From positions 124,001-188,000 of the forward strand of contig NZ_PYGI01000001.1 of the NCBI RefSeq assembly GCF_003014615.1: DNA of 64,000 nt, written 5' to 3'. Below, piece by piece: positions 8,610-17,681 of the stretch. Made by a program: the position numbers and the translations under genes. This DNA comes from Marinobacterium halophilum (GTDB lineage: Bacteria; Pseudomonadota; Gammaproteobacteria; Pseudomonadales; Balneatricaceae). Each line of letters starts with the position of its first letter. Positions within the stretch are counted from its first letter, which is position 1. The notes beneath the pieces are model-generated. The model did no database searches and was not told the DNA's origin. It was given only the letters and a program-made list of their open reading frames with translations.

Positions 8610-11600
8610 TCACGCCAAAGGTGTTGATCTGTAGCAAGATGAAGGAAGTCGGTCCAAGATTTGCCATCATGATGGCTGGGATACGGGCAGGTTTCGTGTA
8701 CGATCAAATATTCGGCAAACTGATGTTTGATCCTTACAAGAGTACGTCCCCCATCGTGAGACGAGTCCCGTTGTTAATACCCCTCCATCCGGTAAGTGCC
8801 AATATCCTCTTGGCACTGGGTTATGTTTTGCTGGGGTTAGCCTGTTTACCAACAGGAATACATGAGCAGATTGTGCCGCTGTGGCTGCCTGCCGGGCTGG
8901 CGTTGGCTACTCTGTTGCGTGGTGGGCTGAAGTTCTTGCCGGGTGTCTGTTTGGGCAGTTTCATCGTTAATCTGATTATCCCTTCGTTGCATGGCCCTGT
9001 GGCATTGAACCATGTGCAGAGTGCCATGTTGATCGGCTCGGGCGCTGCCACGCAATCGGCACTGGCATATCTTTTGCTTAGGCGCTTTGGTGCCGACCCA
9101 CTACTACCCACGCGTGAAAAGTGGATGTTGCCTTTTGTACTGTTCAGCGGGTTGTTGGTGTGTACCCTGAATGCAGTTTTCGGTACTTGGGTAGTGCAAT
9201 CATTCAATCATTCCGGGGGCAGTCTTGGTTTTCTGCTTGATGCGACAAGCTGGTGGCTGGGTGACAGTTTCGGAGTCATTCTGGGCACTCCGTTGTTTCT
9301 ATCCATCGCCAGCGTCTTTCGTAGGCAGTACCGACAACGCTCATGGCTGCTGCCGATACGTTTGAGCGGTGCGCTATTGGCGGTTGCCTTGATCAATCAA
9401 TATTATCTTGCGCACCTGTCAGGGTTGCTGCAGCAGAGTTTCACTCAGGATGTGCAGTTGGTGGAAGCGCGCATCCAAGCCATCATTCAGCAGAACCTGC
9501 GTGAATTGTCCCGCCTTGGGCAGGCCTTGTCCGAATCTTCTGAACTGACACCGGCCACGTTTCATGATCTGGTCATGCCTGCATTTGCCAATAATCCGGC
9601 GCTTAGAGCCTATTCCTGGGATCCTCTGATTCCGAGTAGCCAGCGCCAGGCCTTTGAGCAGCATACGCGGCGTCTGCTGCAGTGGCCGGAATATCGAGTC
9701 TATGGCGAATCGCCAGACAGTCAGAGCATGTTGATTCCGGTACAGTTTGTTGAACCACTGGAATCGAATCGTCCGGCTCTGGGGTTCAACCTCTACTCTT
9801 TGGAAGACCGTCGGCGCTGGGTCGTATTGGCTCAGGCGCGAGGAGAGGCCGTAGCCACCGAAGTCTTGGCGCTGACGCAAGCGCCGGATGAGCCAGGTTT
9901 GTTGATCATGCAGCCGGTCTATCGCCTTGTTGGTGACGACCTATTGCAAAGTCAGCGCAAATTACACGGCTTTCTCGTTGGGGTGTTTACCGTCAGTCGG
10001 TTGCTGGATACCGCAATGACGAATCCCGGCAGTCGCAATATCGAACTCAGGGTCGCCGAAGCAGGCAAGTCGCCGTTTTACGATACATTGACGGCTGGTC
10101 GTTCCAATTTACATTTGCAGGACCAGTTCAAGGTATTGATTGCACAGCAGGAGTGGCGGGTCGATGCGGTTGCGGGGCCGGATTATCTGGCTGCTCATCC
10201 GGTGAGCCAAGCGCAATACCTGCAGGTATTGCTGGTGAGTATCGGTTGTCTTGGTGCCTTGTTGGTGCTGTCCATGCACAACCGCGAGCGCTTGCTGGAA
10301 GCGCGGGTGCAGCAGCAGACCGAGGACCTGGCCTGGCAGGCGCAACATGACGATCTGACCCGCTTACAGAACCGCAAGGGGCTTCAGGGTGCATTGGAAA
10401 GCTATCTGCAGGGTTCGGCTACTCCATTCGCCATGCTGTTTATCGACCTGGACCGCTTCAAACTGATTAATGACAGTCTGGGGCATCAGGTGGGTGATGG
10501 GCTACTGCAGACGCTCGCGGCTGAGTTGCAGCATCAGTTGCCTGCCGATACCCGGCTATTCCGCATGGGCGGGGATGAATTCATTCTGTTGGTGCCCGGC
10601 GATCAGTCGCGCGCGTTTACCGAAGCTCAACGCGTACTGCGGGTGGCGTCACAGTCGTTTGCGGTGGCAGAACACCAGTTGCAGGTGACCGCCAGCATCG
10701 GGATCAGCCTGTATCCGGAACATGGTGATACGGCCGACAGTCTGGTCAAGCATGCCGATACGGCCATGTACCGAGCCAAGGGACGAGGTAAAAACCGTTA
10801 CGAATTATACACCGCAGAGTTGACCACAGATGCATTGCAGCACTTTTTGATTGAACAGCACCTACGCCAGGCGTTGCAGAAGAAACAGCTGATTTTGCAC
10901 TATCAGCCGCAATATCGGCTGGACGATAAGCAACTGTGCGGGTATGAAGCGTTGGTGCGGTGGCAACATCCAGTGCATGGCTTACTGGGGCCTGACAAAT
11001 TCATTCCACTGGCCGAAGAAACGCAATTAATTGTGCCTCTGGGCTGGCAAGTGATTGATATGGCTTGTCAGCAGTTGGCCATTTGGCTGCGACAGGGCAA
11101 GCATGTTCCGATTGTTGCCATCAACATATCACCACCTCAGCTGCTGCAGGCAGACTTTATTCAGCGTCTCAATCAGACGGTTGCCATGCATGGCCTGGAG
11201 CGTCACAGGCTGGAGCTGGAGGTGACCGAATCAATGATTATGCAGGATCCTGATTTCATCATTCAGCAGCTGCAACGTTTGCGATTATCCGGCTACCACC
11301 TGGCGCTGGATGACTTCGGCACGGGCTACTCTTCGCTGGACCGTATCAAACATTTGCCACTGCACCGACTCAAGATAGACAAGAGCTTTATTCGTGACAT
11401 CGGCCGTAACCCCAAGGATGAGGCAGTGGTGATCACCATCATTGCGCTTGGTCGCAGTCTTGGGGTTGAAGTGCTGGCTGAAGGGGTGGAAACGGCGGCC
11501 CAGAGTGAGTTCTTGCGCCAGCATGGCTGCGCTAGTGTACAGGGGTATCTGTTTGGGCGGCCGCTTTCGGTTGAACAGTTGATGGTTAAAGAGGAGCAGG

Positions 11601-11611
11601 TGGCGGGATAG
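8606..11611 (+). CDS. MASE1-CHASE-GGDEF-EAL c-di-GMP turnover protein
   Basis: Up to 1001 residues. The N-terminal half is a MASE1-like block of membrane helices (WLPAGLALATLL, FLPGVCLGSFIVNL, WWLGDSFGVILGTPLFL), followed by a periplasmic CHASE-type region (about residues 270-540), one more helix, then GGDEF (MGGDEFILLV, about residue 655) and EAL (YEALVRWQHP, with DDFGTGYSSL). Both active sites look intact. The start is uncertain: the TTG at 8606 overlaps the previous stop, and ATG codons at 8639, 8669 and 8720 are alternatives, none with a clear ribosome-binding site. Signal is probably an extracytoplasmic small molecule. Confidence 0.9.
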   Translation: MITPKVLICSKMKEVGPRFAIMMAGIRAGFVYDQIFGKLMFDPYKSTSPIVRRVPLLIPLHPVSANILLALGYVLLGLACLPTGIHEQIVPLWLPAGLALATLLRGGLKFLPGVCLGSFIVNLIIPSLHGPVALNHVQSAMLIGSGAATQSALAYLLLRRFGADPLLPTREKWMLPFVLFSGLLVCTLNAVFGTWVVQSFNHSGGSLGFLLDATSWWLGDSFGVILGTPLFLSIASVFRRQYRQRSWLLPIRLSGALLAVALINQYYLAHLSGLLQQSFTQDVQLVEARIQAIIQQNLRELSRLGQALSESSELTPATFHDLVMPAFANNPALRAYSWDPLIPSSQRQAFEQHTRRLLQWPEYRVYGESPDSQSMLIPVQFVEPLESNRPALGFNLYSLEDRRRWVVLAQARGEAVATEVLALTQAPDEPGLLIMQPVYRLVGDDLLQSQRKLHGFLVGVFTVSRLLDTAMTNPGSRNIELRVAEAGKSPFYDTLTAGRSNLHLQDQFKVLIAQQEWRVDAVAGPDYLAAHPVSQAQYLQVLLVSIGCLGALLVLSMHNRERLLEARVQQQTEDLAWQAQHDDLTRLQNRKGLQGALESYLQGSATPFAMLFIDLDRFKLINDSLGHQVGDGLLQTLAAELQHQLPADTRLFRMGGDEFILLVPGDQSRAFTEAQRVLRVASQSFAVAEHQLQVTASIGISLYPEHGDTADSLVKHADTAMYRAKGRGKNRYELYTAELTTDALQHFLIEQHLRQALQKKQLILHYQPQYRLDDKQLCGYEALVRWQHPVHGLLGPDKFIPLAEETQLIVPLGWQVIDMACQQLAIWLRQGKHVPIVAINISPPQLLQADFIQRLNQTVAMHGLERHRLELEVTESMIMQDPDFIIQQLQRLRLSGYHLALDDFGTGYSSLDRIKHLPLHRLKIDKSFIRDIGRNPKDEAVVITIIALGRSLGVEVLAEGVETAAQSEFLRQHGCASVQGYLFGRPLSVEQLMVKEEQVAG

Positions 11612-11633
11612 GGCTAAGTGCTCGCTCTGTTGA

Positions 11634-11676
11634 TGTTATGTTATAACAAAGCTATCATGTTTGTTATATTGTAACC
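11634..11676 (+). promoter_or_regulatory. Two Zur boxes before the zinc porin/SBP/permease operon
   Basis: Positions 11634-11648 read TGTTATGTTATAACA, a perfect palindrome that matches the gammaproteobacterial Zur consensus (TGTTATAnTATAACA). A second, weaker copy lies at 11662-11676 (TGTTATATTGTAACC), 28 bases downstream. Both lie just before the ATG at 11694, so zinc-loaded Zur would block transcription. Binding is inferred from the sequence match and from the zinc-related genes that follow. Confidence 0.85.
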
Positions 11677-11693
11677 AAAGGCAGTAGTACATC

Positions 11694-12824
11694 ATGACAA
11701 AAACGTCCCTTCGCTGGTTTATCCCACTTGCTTTTCTGGCCAGTACTCAAGCTCAGGCTGAGCTTCAGGCCCCTGACATCAGCCTTACGCTTGATGCCTA
11801 TCACAAGTCCGACAGTACGGCCCTGGGTGGGCGCGTCGAAGGTTGGGGGCTAAGCCATACCGAGCTCGGTATTAGCCAGCAGTTTGGTTCTTTTGCCCGA
11901 GGCAAGTTCACCGCTGTGGCTGAGTCGAACAAGGAAGAAACCGATTTCAGTATCGAAGAAGCCTATCTGCAGTCATTGGCGTTGCCTGCGGGCCTGACTG
12001 TGCGAGGTGGTCGTTTTCTGGCCGATATAGGCTATCTTAATGGCCAGCACCCACATGCCGACAGCTTTACTGAGCGTCCGCTGCTGTATCGTGCCTTTCT
12101 GGGTGGGCACTATTATGATGATGGCCTGGGCTTGAGTATGGTCATGCCAACTGACCTGTACTGGCGTATCAGCGCCGAGGCATTCAAGGGCGATGAACTG
12201 GGTGAATTTGAGGCTGACCCGACCATCGGCACCTGGGCGTTGTCGACGACTGTTGGGGGGGATCTTTCTGCTACCCAAAGCTGGCAGGCCGGGTTCAGCT
12301 ATTTGCGTAACCGCATGCTGGCCGAGGGCGAAGAAGAGCATGGACATGACCATGCCGACGAGCACGCGGGCCACAGCCACGGCGCTGAATACACCGGTAA
12401 GCATCTATATCTGGCAGATCTGGTGTGGAAGTGGGCACCGAAAGGCAATAACCGTGACCAGCAACTGACGCTTTCAGCCGAATATGCGCGGGTTAATGAT
12501 CTTAATGAGTATGCCTCCGGTGATGACTACCACGAAGGCTGGTATGGTTCGGCGGTGTATCGTTTTGCACCGCAATGGAGCGCGGGTGTACGTCATGGAC
12601 GCGTGGATCTGAAGCTTGGTCATGGTGACCATTTCCATGATGGTGCGTTGGAAGAAACGGTCGCCATGCTGGCCTGGAGCCCCAGCCATAGCCAGACAGT
12701 GCGTGTGCAGTATAGCCATCAGGATGCGGTGGAAGACTGGCATGGTACGTTCGCCGGAGCCGACAACGCCGTCACTTTGCAGTACATCATCAGTTTTGGT
12801 GCCCATGATGCGCATACCTTCTAA
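11694..12824 (+). CDS. His-rich outer-membrane protein, zinc-regulated
   Basis: A 376-residue protein with a signal peptide cleaved near AQA-E (residues 20-23). The rest has the alternating pattern of beta-strands ending in an aromatic residue, and it finishes with a C-terminal phenylalanine as porin-like outer-membrane proteins do. A histidine/acid-rich loop (residues about 216-238: EEEHGHDHADEHAGHSHG) and a second HGDHFHDG loop probably bind zinc at the cell surface or periplasmic mouth. No TonB box is evident. It is the first gene behind two Zur boxes and precedes the zinc-binding protein gene, so a role in zinc uptake across the outer membrane is likely. Confidence 0.82.
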   Translation: MTKTSLRWFIPLAFLASTQAQAELQAPDISLTLDAYHKSDSTALGGRVEGWGLSHTELGISQQFGSFARGKFTAVAESNKEETDFSIEEAYLQSLALPAGLTVRGGRFLADIGYLNGQHPHADSFTERPLLYRAFLGGHYYDDGLGLSMVMPTDLYWRISAEAFKGDELGEFEADPTIGTWALSTTVGGDLSATQSWQAGFSYLRNRMLAEGEEEHGHDHADEHAGHSHGAEYTGKHLYLADLVWKWAPKGNNRDQQLTLSAEYARVNDLNEYASGDDYHEGWYGSAVYRFAPQWSAGVRHGRVDLKLGHGDHFHDGALEETVAMLAWSPSHSQTVRVQYSHQDAVEDWHGTFAGADNAVTLQYIISFGAHDAHTF

Positions 12825-13716
12825 ACGGGTTATGCCACTTGTGCTGGCGGCGGTTTTGCCGCTGCCGGCACAGGCGCTGACGCTGTTTGCCTGTGAGCCC
12901 GAGTGGGCGGCACTGGGGCAAATATTGGCACCGCAGGCTGATATCACCAGTGCGACCCATGCCTATCAGGATCCACACTATATAGAAGCCCGCCCCAGCC
13001 TTATTGCCCGGTTGCGTCGGACGGATCTGGCCATATGCAGTGGTGCCGCACTGGAGGCGGGCTGGTTGCCGGCACTGCAGCAGCGCGCCGCCAACCCGGT
13101 GGTACAGCCGGGTCGAGAGGGGATGCTGTTTGTGGCCGAACAGGTGGAGACCATCAATCAGATGGACCAAGTACCATTCGGTGCGGGTGATGTTCATCCT
13201 GAAGGCAATCCACACCTTCATCTGGACCCCGAGCGTCTGCGTCAGGCCGGTGCGGCGATGAGTCAGCGGTTGGCACAGGTTGACCCGGAAAGGGCCGCGC
13301 AATACCGCAGTCATTATTTGCGTTGGTCCATACGCTGGCAACAGCGGCTGGATGACTGGCATCAGCGTGCCCAACCTCTGCGCGGACAGATGATCGTAGT
13401 GCAACACAGTACCTTTGATTATTTCTGGCGCTGGCTTGGGATCGAGGTGATTGCCGATCTGGAACCCAAGCCTGGCGTACCGCCGACTCCCGGCCATCTG
13501 GCTGATCTGGTGACCCGCCTTGACGGCCAACGGCCATTGGCGATCGTTCACAGCTGGTATCAGAACCCGCAGAGTGCCCGGTGGTTGTCCGAACGCACGG
13601 GTATTCCGGTACTGGCCTTGCCTTCGACCATGGCGCCTGATGATGGTGTGGTAACGCCGGAGCAATTGTTCGATCACTTGCTGGATCGCCTGCTGGCGCA
13701 ACATGATGCCCGTTGA
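12805..13716 (+). CDS. Zinc ABC transporter substrate-binding protein (ZnuA-like)
   Basis: A 303-residue periplasmic metal-binding protein with signal peptide ending at AQA (about residue 22). Metal ligands expected of cluster A-I proteins can be seen: a histidine in the THAYQDPHYIE stretch, a histidine in NPHLHLDP, and a later histidine in VVQHSTFDYFWRWLGI. The long His-rich loop of E. coli ZnuA is absent, possibly replaced by the His loops of the neighbouring outer-membrane protein. The start at 12805 (or 12808) overlaps the previous gene by 20 bases in another frame. It works with the permease that follows. Confidence 0.85.
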   Translation: MMRIPSKRVMPLVLAAVLPLPAQALTLFACEPEWAALGQILAPQADITSATHAYQDPHYIEARPSLIARLRRTDLAICSGAALEAGWLPALQQRAANPVVQPGREGMLFVAEQVETINQMDQVPFGAGDVHPEGNPHLHLDPERLRQAGAAMSQRLAQVDPERAAQYRSHYLRWSIRWQQRLDDWHQRAQPLRGQMIVVQHSTFDYFWRWLGIEVIADLEPKPGVPPTPGHLADLVTRLDGQRPLAIVHSWYQNPQSARWLSERTGIPVLALPSTMAPDDGVVTPEQLFDHLLDRLLAQHDAR

Positions 13717-14482
13717 ATTTGCTGTTCTGCTGCCGCCTCTGGCTGCAGGGTTGTTGGTATTGAGCAGTCACCTGTTGCTGGGTGAGCAGGTACTTAAGCG
13801 AGGCATCCTGTTTATCGATTTGGCGGTAGCCCAGTTGGCTGCACTGGGCAGTTTGTTAGCACAGCAGTGGGGTACAACGTTAGCGATGGCCCCGCTGGGT
13901 GGTGTGTTGTTGGCAGTATCTGGAGCCGTGCTGATTGGTCACTGGGCGAGGATGTTTCCACAGCAACGTGAGGCTATTATCGGTTTGGTGTATGCCGGAG
14001 CGGCATCGGTATTATTGTTAGTGCTGGCCGCAGACCCTCATGCCGGGCACCGGCTTTCACGCAGCCTGAATGGTGATATTCTCTGGGTGGGCTGGTCTGA
14101 AATGTTGCCACTGGCACTGCTGACGCCGGTCTTCCTGCTGTTGTGGTGCCGGCGTGGTCACTGGCTGGCAGGGCGTGCATTTTATCCCTGTTTTGCACTG
14201 TTGGTCAGCCTGTCGGTACCGTTGCTCGGTGTTTATCTGGTGTTTGTCACTCTTATTGCTCCGGCCTTGGTTGGACAGTTGAGTGGCGGAGGCCGCAGTG
14301 CGGCGGTGCTGACTGGCGGCCTGGGGTATACGGCAGGTTTGGTTTGCGCCTGGTGGTTGGACTGGCCAGCGGGCGCCACCGTTGTGCTGGCCATATTAGC
14401 GACCAGCTGCAGTGGACTCATATTGGACCGCTTGTATCGCGGCTATTCGGCCGTCGGCTCTTCGTACTCGGGCAGTTCGTAA
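13703..14482 (+). CDS. Zinc/manganese ABC transporter permease (ZnuB-like)
   Basis: A 259-residue protein with about eight transmembrane segments. The order of motifs (LKRGILFIDLAVAQLAALGSL, then REAIIGLVYAGAASVLLLVL, GDILWVGW, and LGVYLVFVTLIAPAL) is that of ABC-3 family permeases. It overlaps the binding-protein gene by 14 bases. No ZnuC-type ATPase lies in this operon, so the ATPase must come from elsewhere in the genome. Its 3' end overlaps the convergent DUF3299 gene by 40 bases, leaving no room for a terminator. Confidence 0.88.
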   Translation: MMPVEFAVLLPPLAAGLLVLSSHLLLGEQVLKRGILFIDLAVAQLAALGSLLAQQWGTTLAMAPLGGVLLAVSGAVLIGHWARMFPQQREAIIGLVYAGAASVLLLVLAADPHAGHRLSRSLNGDILWVGWSEMLPLALLTPVFLLLWCRRGHWLAGRAFYPCFALLVSLSVPLLGVYLVFVTLIAPALVGQLSGGGRSAAVLTGGLGYTAGLVCAWWLDWPAGATVVLAILATSCSGLILDRLYRGYSAVGSSYSGSS

Positions 14483-15009
14483 GGCGCTATCCGGTAGGCT
14501 TCCAATCGGTAGCCTGCCGTGCCTACCTCATGATTGAACACTTCAGTAGTCAAGAGGCCGCTGACCATTACGGCATCATAAAGGCTATCTACCCGTGTCC
14601 CGGGTGCATAATGCACGTCGATCATCTGGTTGGATGGGGGTGGCGGTACATGAATACAGGCACCGAAGTAGGGTACCAGAAAGAAGCGGTCAACCCGTTC
14701 GCCTTCTCCCTCCAGCGGCACCACGAAGCCTGGAATGCTGATCATGCGCCCATGCAGGGTTTCCACCACAGGTGCCGACGCCAACGATTGCAACAGCTCG
14801 TCATACATCCGCTGTGCCTTGTCGCTGTAATCATCCAACTGATCCAATTCCGGGTTGTTGTACATCTTTTCCAATGACAGTACATAATCTGCCGGCATCA
14901 GTACATCCCACTCTAGCTCAGGTGCTGTTTCACCGTTGACTATGACGTCATTGGCATGCACTGGCGGCAGGATTAGTAGAGCTGACAGCAAGAGAGTGAG
15001 TCGTTTCAT
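14443..15009 (-). CDS. DUF3299 periplasmic protein, zinc-regulated operon
   Basis: A 188-residue secreted protein with a signal peptide (first about 19 residues, ending VHA). The body carries the DUF3299 pattern, including RMISIPGFVVPLE and FLVPYFGACIHVPPPPSNQM, with one conserved cysteine before the proline stretch. It is last in the DUF2796-ABC-permease-DUF3299 operon that resembles the Vibrio Zrg zinc system. It might act as an accessory lipoprotein-like or periplasmic component of that transporter; no biochemical function is known to me. Confidence 0.82.
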   Translation of the reverse strand: MKRLTLLLSALLILPPVHANDVIVNGETAPELEWDVLMPADYVLSLEKMYNNPELDQLDDYSDKAQRMYDELLQSLASAPVVETLHGRMISIPGFVVPLEGEGERVDRFFLVPYFGACIHVPPPPSNQMIDVHYAPGTRVDSLYDAVMVSGLLTTEVFNHEVGTAGYRLEAYRIAPYELPEYEEPTAE

Positions 15010-15025
15010 TCGTGGGTCTCGATAT

Positions 15026-16282
15026 TCAATAGCGTCGAATCAAGCGGCTGGCCGAGGCCAGCCGCCAAGCGAAGAGTGCGGGCAACATGCCACTGATCAA
15101 GCCCAGAACCAGAATCAGGGCACACAGCTGCCATTGCAGGGGGGACAGTGCGCCTAAAGATAACAGCAAGCCGAATTGACTCAGCAACGGTGCTTGCAGC
15201 AAGGCCAGACCGCCCTGTAACAAAACGATCCCCAGGACCAGCCCGCCCAAAGTGAGCAATAGGCTTTCCAGCAATAGTAGCAGGGCGATGCGCAACGGTG
15301 AGCAGCCCAGTGCCCGCAGTACGGCAATCTCATGCTGCCGTTGTTGAGTGGCTGCCAGCAGAACGGCCAGCATGCCGATGATTCCGATCAGCAGGGCCGT
15401 TCCGGACACGGCCATTAAAGCCTGCTCGGCTATCCCGACCACTTGCCAAAGTTCTTGCAGAGCGACGCCCGGCAGTACAGCGGTCAGTGGATCATCCCGA
15501 CGGCTGTTCAGTTCGCGTTGCAGGTGAAAAGTCTGCAGCCGTGACTTTAGACCGACCAGCACTGCGGTCACGTCACGTGGTGTCAGCGTTTGTTGCCGCG
15601 CCTGCTCGGGCGTCACTTGCAAGCCGGGCAAGGGTACGCCCGCACGCCAGCCCAGATGAATTGCTTCCAGCCCTTCCAGTGACACCAGTAGCGCCTGATC
15701 CAACGGTGTTCCGGTTGGAGCCATAATACCGCTGACCATGAACGGCATCTGTTTGTGCTGGACGAAGCTGGTGTTGCCGGTGCCATGAGCGAGAGTCAAT
15801 GCGTCGCCAAGCTGATAGCCGAGCCGGGTGGCCACCTCGGCCCCGAGTACTACCGAAAAAAGGTCGGCAAACGTTGTGCCTTGCGCCATTTGCAGTGATC
15901 GCTGATCACCGTAGCGGTAATGTTTGAACAGGTCGTCATGGGTTCCAACCACGCGATAGCCTCGGTGTGAGTCACCCAGGGAAAGAGGAATAGTCCACTG
16001 AATACGGCGGTCGTTGCGCAGGGCTGCATAACTGCTCCAGCTGATATTGCTGGTGGCAGAGCCGATATGGAATAGTGAGTAGAGCAGTAGCTGAACCGGT
16101 CCCGAACGGGCACCCACAATCAGATCGGTGCCAGACACTGTGGCCATGAAGCTCTGTCGGCTCTGTTCGCGGATTTGCTGTATTCCCAGCAACAGGGCAG
16201 TGCTCAGGGCAATGGTGAGCAGCGTCAATAGTGCCGTAGTGCGACGGCTGCGCAGGCTGTTCCAAGCCAGGCGGATTAACAT
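15026..16282 (-). CDS. FtsX/MacB-type ABC transporter permease
   Basis: A 418-residue membrane protein with the FtsX layout: one N-terminal helix (about residues 17-38), a large periplasmic domain (about 40-285), then three C-terminal helices (about 290-315, 330-365 and 375-405). IGMLAVLLAATQQRQHEIAVLRALG is the conserved cytoplasmic coupling loop. It is translated with the ATPase gene (7-base overlap). Type VII ABC machines of this form move lipoproteins or do mechanical work in the periplasm, not simple solute import. Confidence 0.88.
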   Translation of the reverse strand: MLIRLAWNSLRSRRTTALLTLLTIALSTALLLGIQQIREQSRQSFMATVSGTDLIVGARSGPVQLLLYSLFHIGSATSNISWSSYAALRNDRRIQWTIPLSLGDSHRGYRVVGTHDDLFKHYRYGDQRSLQMAQGTTFADLFSVVLGAEVATRLGYQLGDALTLAHGTGNTSFVQHKQMPFMVSGIMAPTGTPLDQALLVSLEGLEAIHLGWRAGVPLPGLQVTPEQARQQTLTPRDVTAVLVGLKSRLQTFHLQRELNSRRDDPLTAVLPGVALQELWQVVGIAEQALMAVSGTALLIGIIGMLAVLLAATQQRQHEIAVLRALGCSPLRIALLLLLESLLLTLGGLVLGIVLLQGGLALLQAPLLSQFGLLLSLGALSPLQWQLCALILVLGLISGMLPALFAWRLASASRLIRRY

Positions 16283-16965
16283 GATGGCATTCTCCCGAGA
16301 TTGAGCGTGTGCGGGAAGTGGTTGGCCAATGCAGGATCATGGCTGACCATCAATAAAGTGCTGCCACTATGTTGCAGCTCCTCGAACAGGAGCGTCATGA
16401 AGTGATTACGGTTGGTATGGTCCAGGGCGGAAGTAGGTTCGTCGGCGATGATGAGTTCCGGGCAGCCGATCAGCGCACGTGCGGCCGCCACCCGCTGCTG
16501 TTGGCCTATCGACAGTTCGGCGACGGTGCGCTGATGAAATAGCGCCGGGTCCAATTGCAGTCGAGTCAGCAGGCGCTCGGCTTCTTGTGCCGGGGTAAGA
16601 CCCTGATGGCTGGCAGCGGCACGGCGGCGGTTGGAAAGCATGCACGGCAAGGTTACATTATCGACCAGACTCAGGTACGGCAGCAGGTTGAACTGCTGGA
16701 ACAGCAGACCCATATGGTCAGCACGCAAGCGATCCAGTGCTCGCGATGACTGCTGTACCAATGAGTGTCCAGCGACTTCCAGCGTGCCGCCATGACCGGA
16801 CTGCAACCCTGTGATCAGATTGAGCAGTGTGGTCTTGCCGCTACCGGAAGGCCCCTGAATCAGCAGGTGCTCACCGGGCATAAGCTGTAGCCGGTCAATG
16901 TGTAATAGTGGGGCTTGATGAGGCCAGGCGAAGCTCAAGGCGTCCAGGCGTAATACCGGAATCAT
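16276..16965 (-). CDS. ABC transporter ATP-binding protein (LolD/MacB type)
   Basis: A 229-residue ATPase with Walker A (GPSGSGKTTLLNL, about residues 39-51), Q-loop (FQQFNLLPYLS), signature LSIGQQQRV and Walker B LIIADEPTSALD, followed by the H-loop histidine in VSHDP. It is the partner of the FtsX-like permease encoded next. It is not a ZnuC type, so it is unlikely to power the ZnuB-like permease. Confidence 0.92.
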   Translation of the reverse strand: MIPVLRLDALSFAWPHQAPLLHIDRLQLMPGEHLLIQGPSGSGKTTLLNLITGLQSGHGGTLEVAGHSLVQQSSRALDRLRADHMGLLFQQFNLLPYLSLVDNVTLPCMLSNRRRAAASHQGLTPAQEAERLLTRLQLDPALFHQRTVAELSIGQQQRVAAARALIGCPELIIADEPTSALDHTNRNHFMTLLFEELQHSGSTLLMVSHDPALANHFPHTLNLGRMPSC

Positions 16966-17498
16966 GGCAGTTGCAGCTCCGTCTGGCCCTGTGTCAGTGT
17001 GCTTGAGTGTTGGCCGGCAGGTGTGATCAGTTGTACGTTCAACCGTTCGATTGCCGGAAATGCCGGTAGCAGCGGTAGGACCAACTGTGTAATAGCGGTG
17101 CTATTGGCGCATAAATACAGGTACTCGGCCATCAGGTCGGCATGTTGTGGATGGTGGGCGTCCGTGGTGTGCCGGTGATCATGTTCACCTTTATCTGTCG
17201 TAAAGGGCAGATGAAGATCGACGCGACTCAGGCTGCAGTCGGCATGCGCTGGTAATTGAATGAGAGCATCGGCGTTTTTGAGTTGAGCCAGCAACCGAGA
17301 CCATGCCTGTCGTTCTTCGGCACTGACTGGTTGGTGCTCGTAGCCGTTCAGATTGGCCAATGGTGAACTGAAACCGATTGCCAGCATCGGTGGCTCCAGC
17401 ACCAGATCCAGCTGGGCAACACCATGTTGATGCGTGCTCGCGGCCTGTAGCAGTGTAAGCGGTGTCAGTGTAAACAGTAAAAGTATCAGTGTGCGCAT
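16962..17498 (-). CDS. DUF2796 zinc-binding periplasmic protein (ZrgA-like)
   Basis: A 178-residue secreted protein, signal peptide ending near QAAS (about residue 20), then HQHGVAQLDLVLEPP, the DUF2796 hallmark. A His/Asp-rich stretch (KGEHDHRHTTDAHHPQHAD, residues about 105-123) probably binds zinc. It is the first gene of the minus-strand operon and lies behind a Zur-type palindrome at 17525-17544. The set resembles the zinc-repressed Zrg system described in Vibrio cholerae. Confidence 0.85.
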   Translation of the reverse strand: MRTLILLLFTLTPLTLLQAASTHQHGVAQLDLVLEPPMLAIGFSSPLANLNGYEHQPVSAEERQAWSRLLAQLKNADALIQLPAHADCSLSRVDLHLPFTTDKGEHDHRHTTDAHHPQHADLMAEYLYLCANSTAITQLVLPLLPAFPAIERLNVQLITPAGQHSSTLTQGQTELQLP

Positions 17499-17524
17499 GA
17501 CATTTCCCTGAGTGAAAACCAGAT

Positions 17525-17544
17525 TGTTATGTTACTACATAACA
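17525..17544 (-). promoter_or_regulatory. Zur box before the DUF2796 operon
   Basis: The 15-mer at 17530-17544 (TGTTACTACATAACA) fits the Zur consensus at most positions, and the outer arms TGTTATGT (17525-17532) and ACATAACA (17537-17544) form an exact inverted repeat. It sits 27 bases upstream of the DUF2796 start on the minus strand, and about 140 bases before tamA on the plus strand, so the minus-strand operon is the likely target. Confidence 0.8.
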
Positions 17545-17681
17545 GATATTTATGAGTGTCAGTTGTTTGGTTTATCGTTCTGGTTCCGGGTAAATAATTT
17601 GTGGTGTATTGCTCAGCTGCGAGGACTTCACCCCCAAGAGCAAGTTAGAATGAACAAGACTCAACCGAAGGAGCCGTCTGA

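Noticed and set aside
12790-13704. 304-residue minus-strand frame in the zinc-binding protein gene
   Set aside because: Antisense of the ZnuA-like gene; no family match, and it would cross the overlapping operon.
16276-16965. ZnuC ATPase for the zinc permease
   Set aside because: The domain resembles LolD/MacB and is translationally coupled to an FtsX-type permease, so it is the ATPase of the other system.
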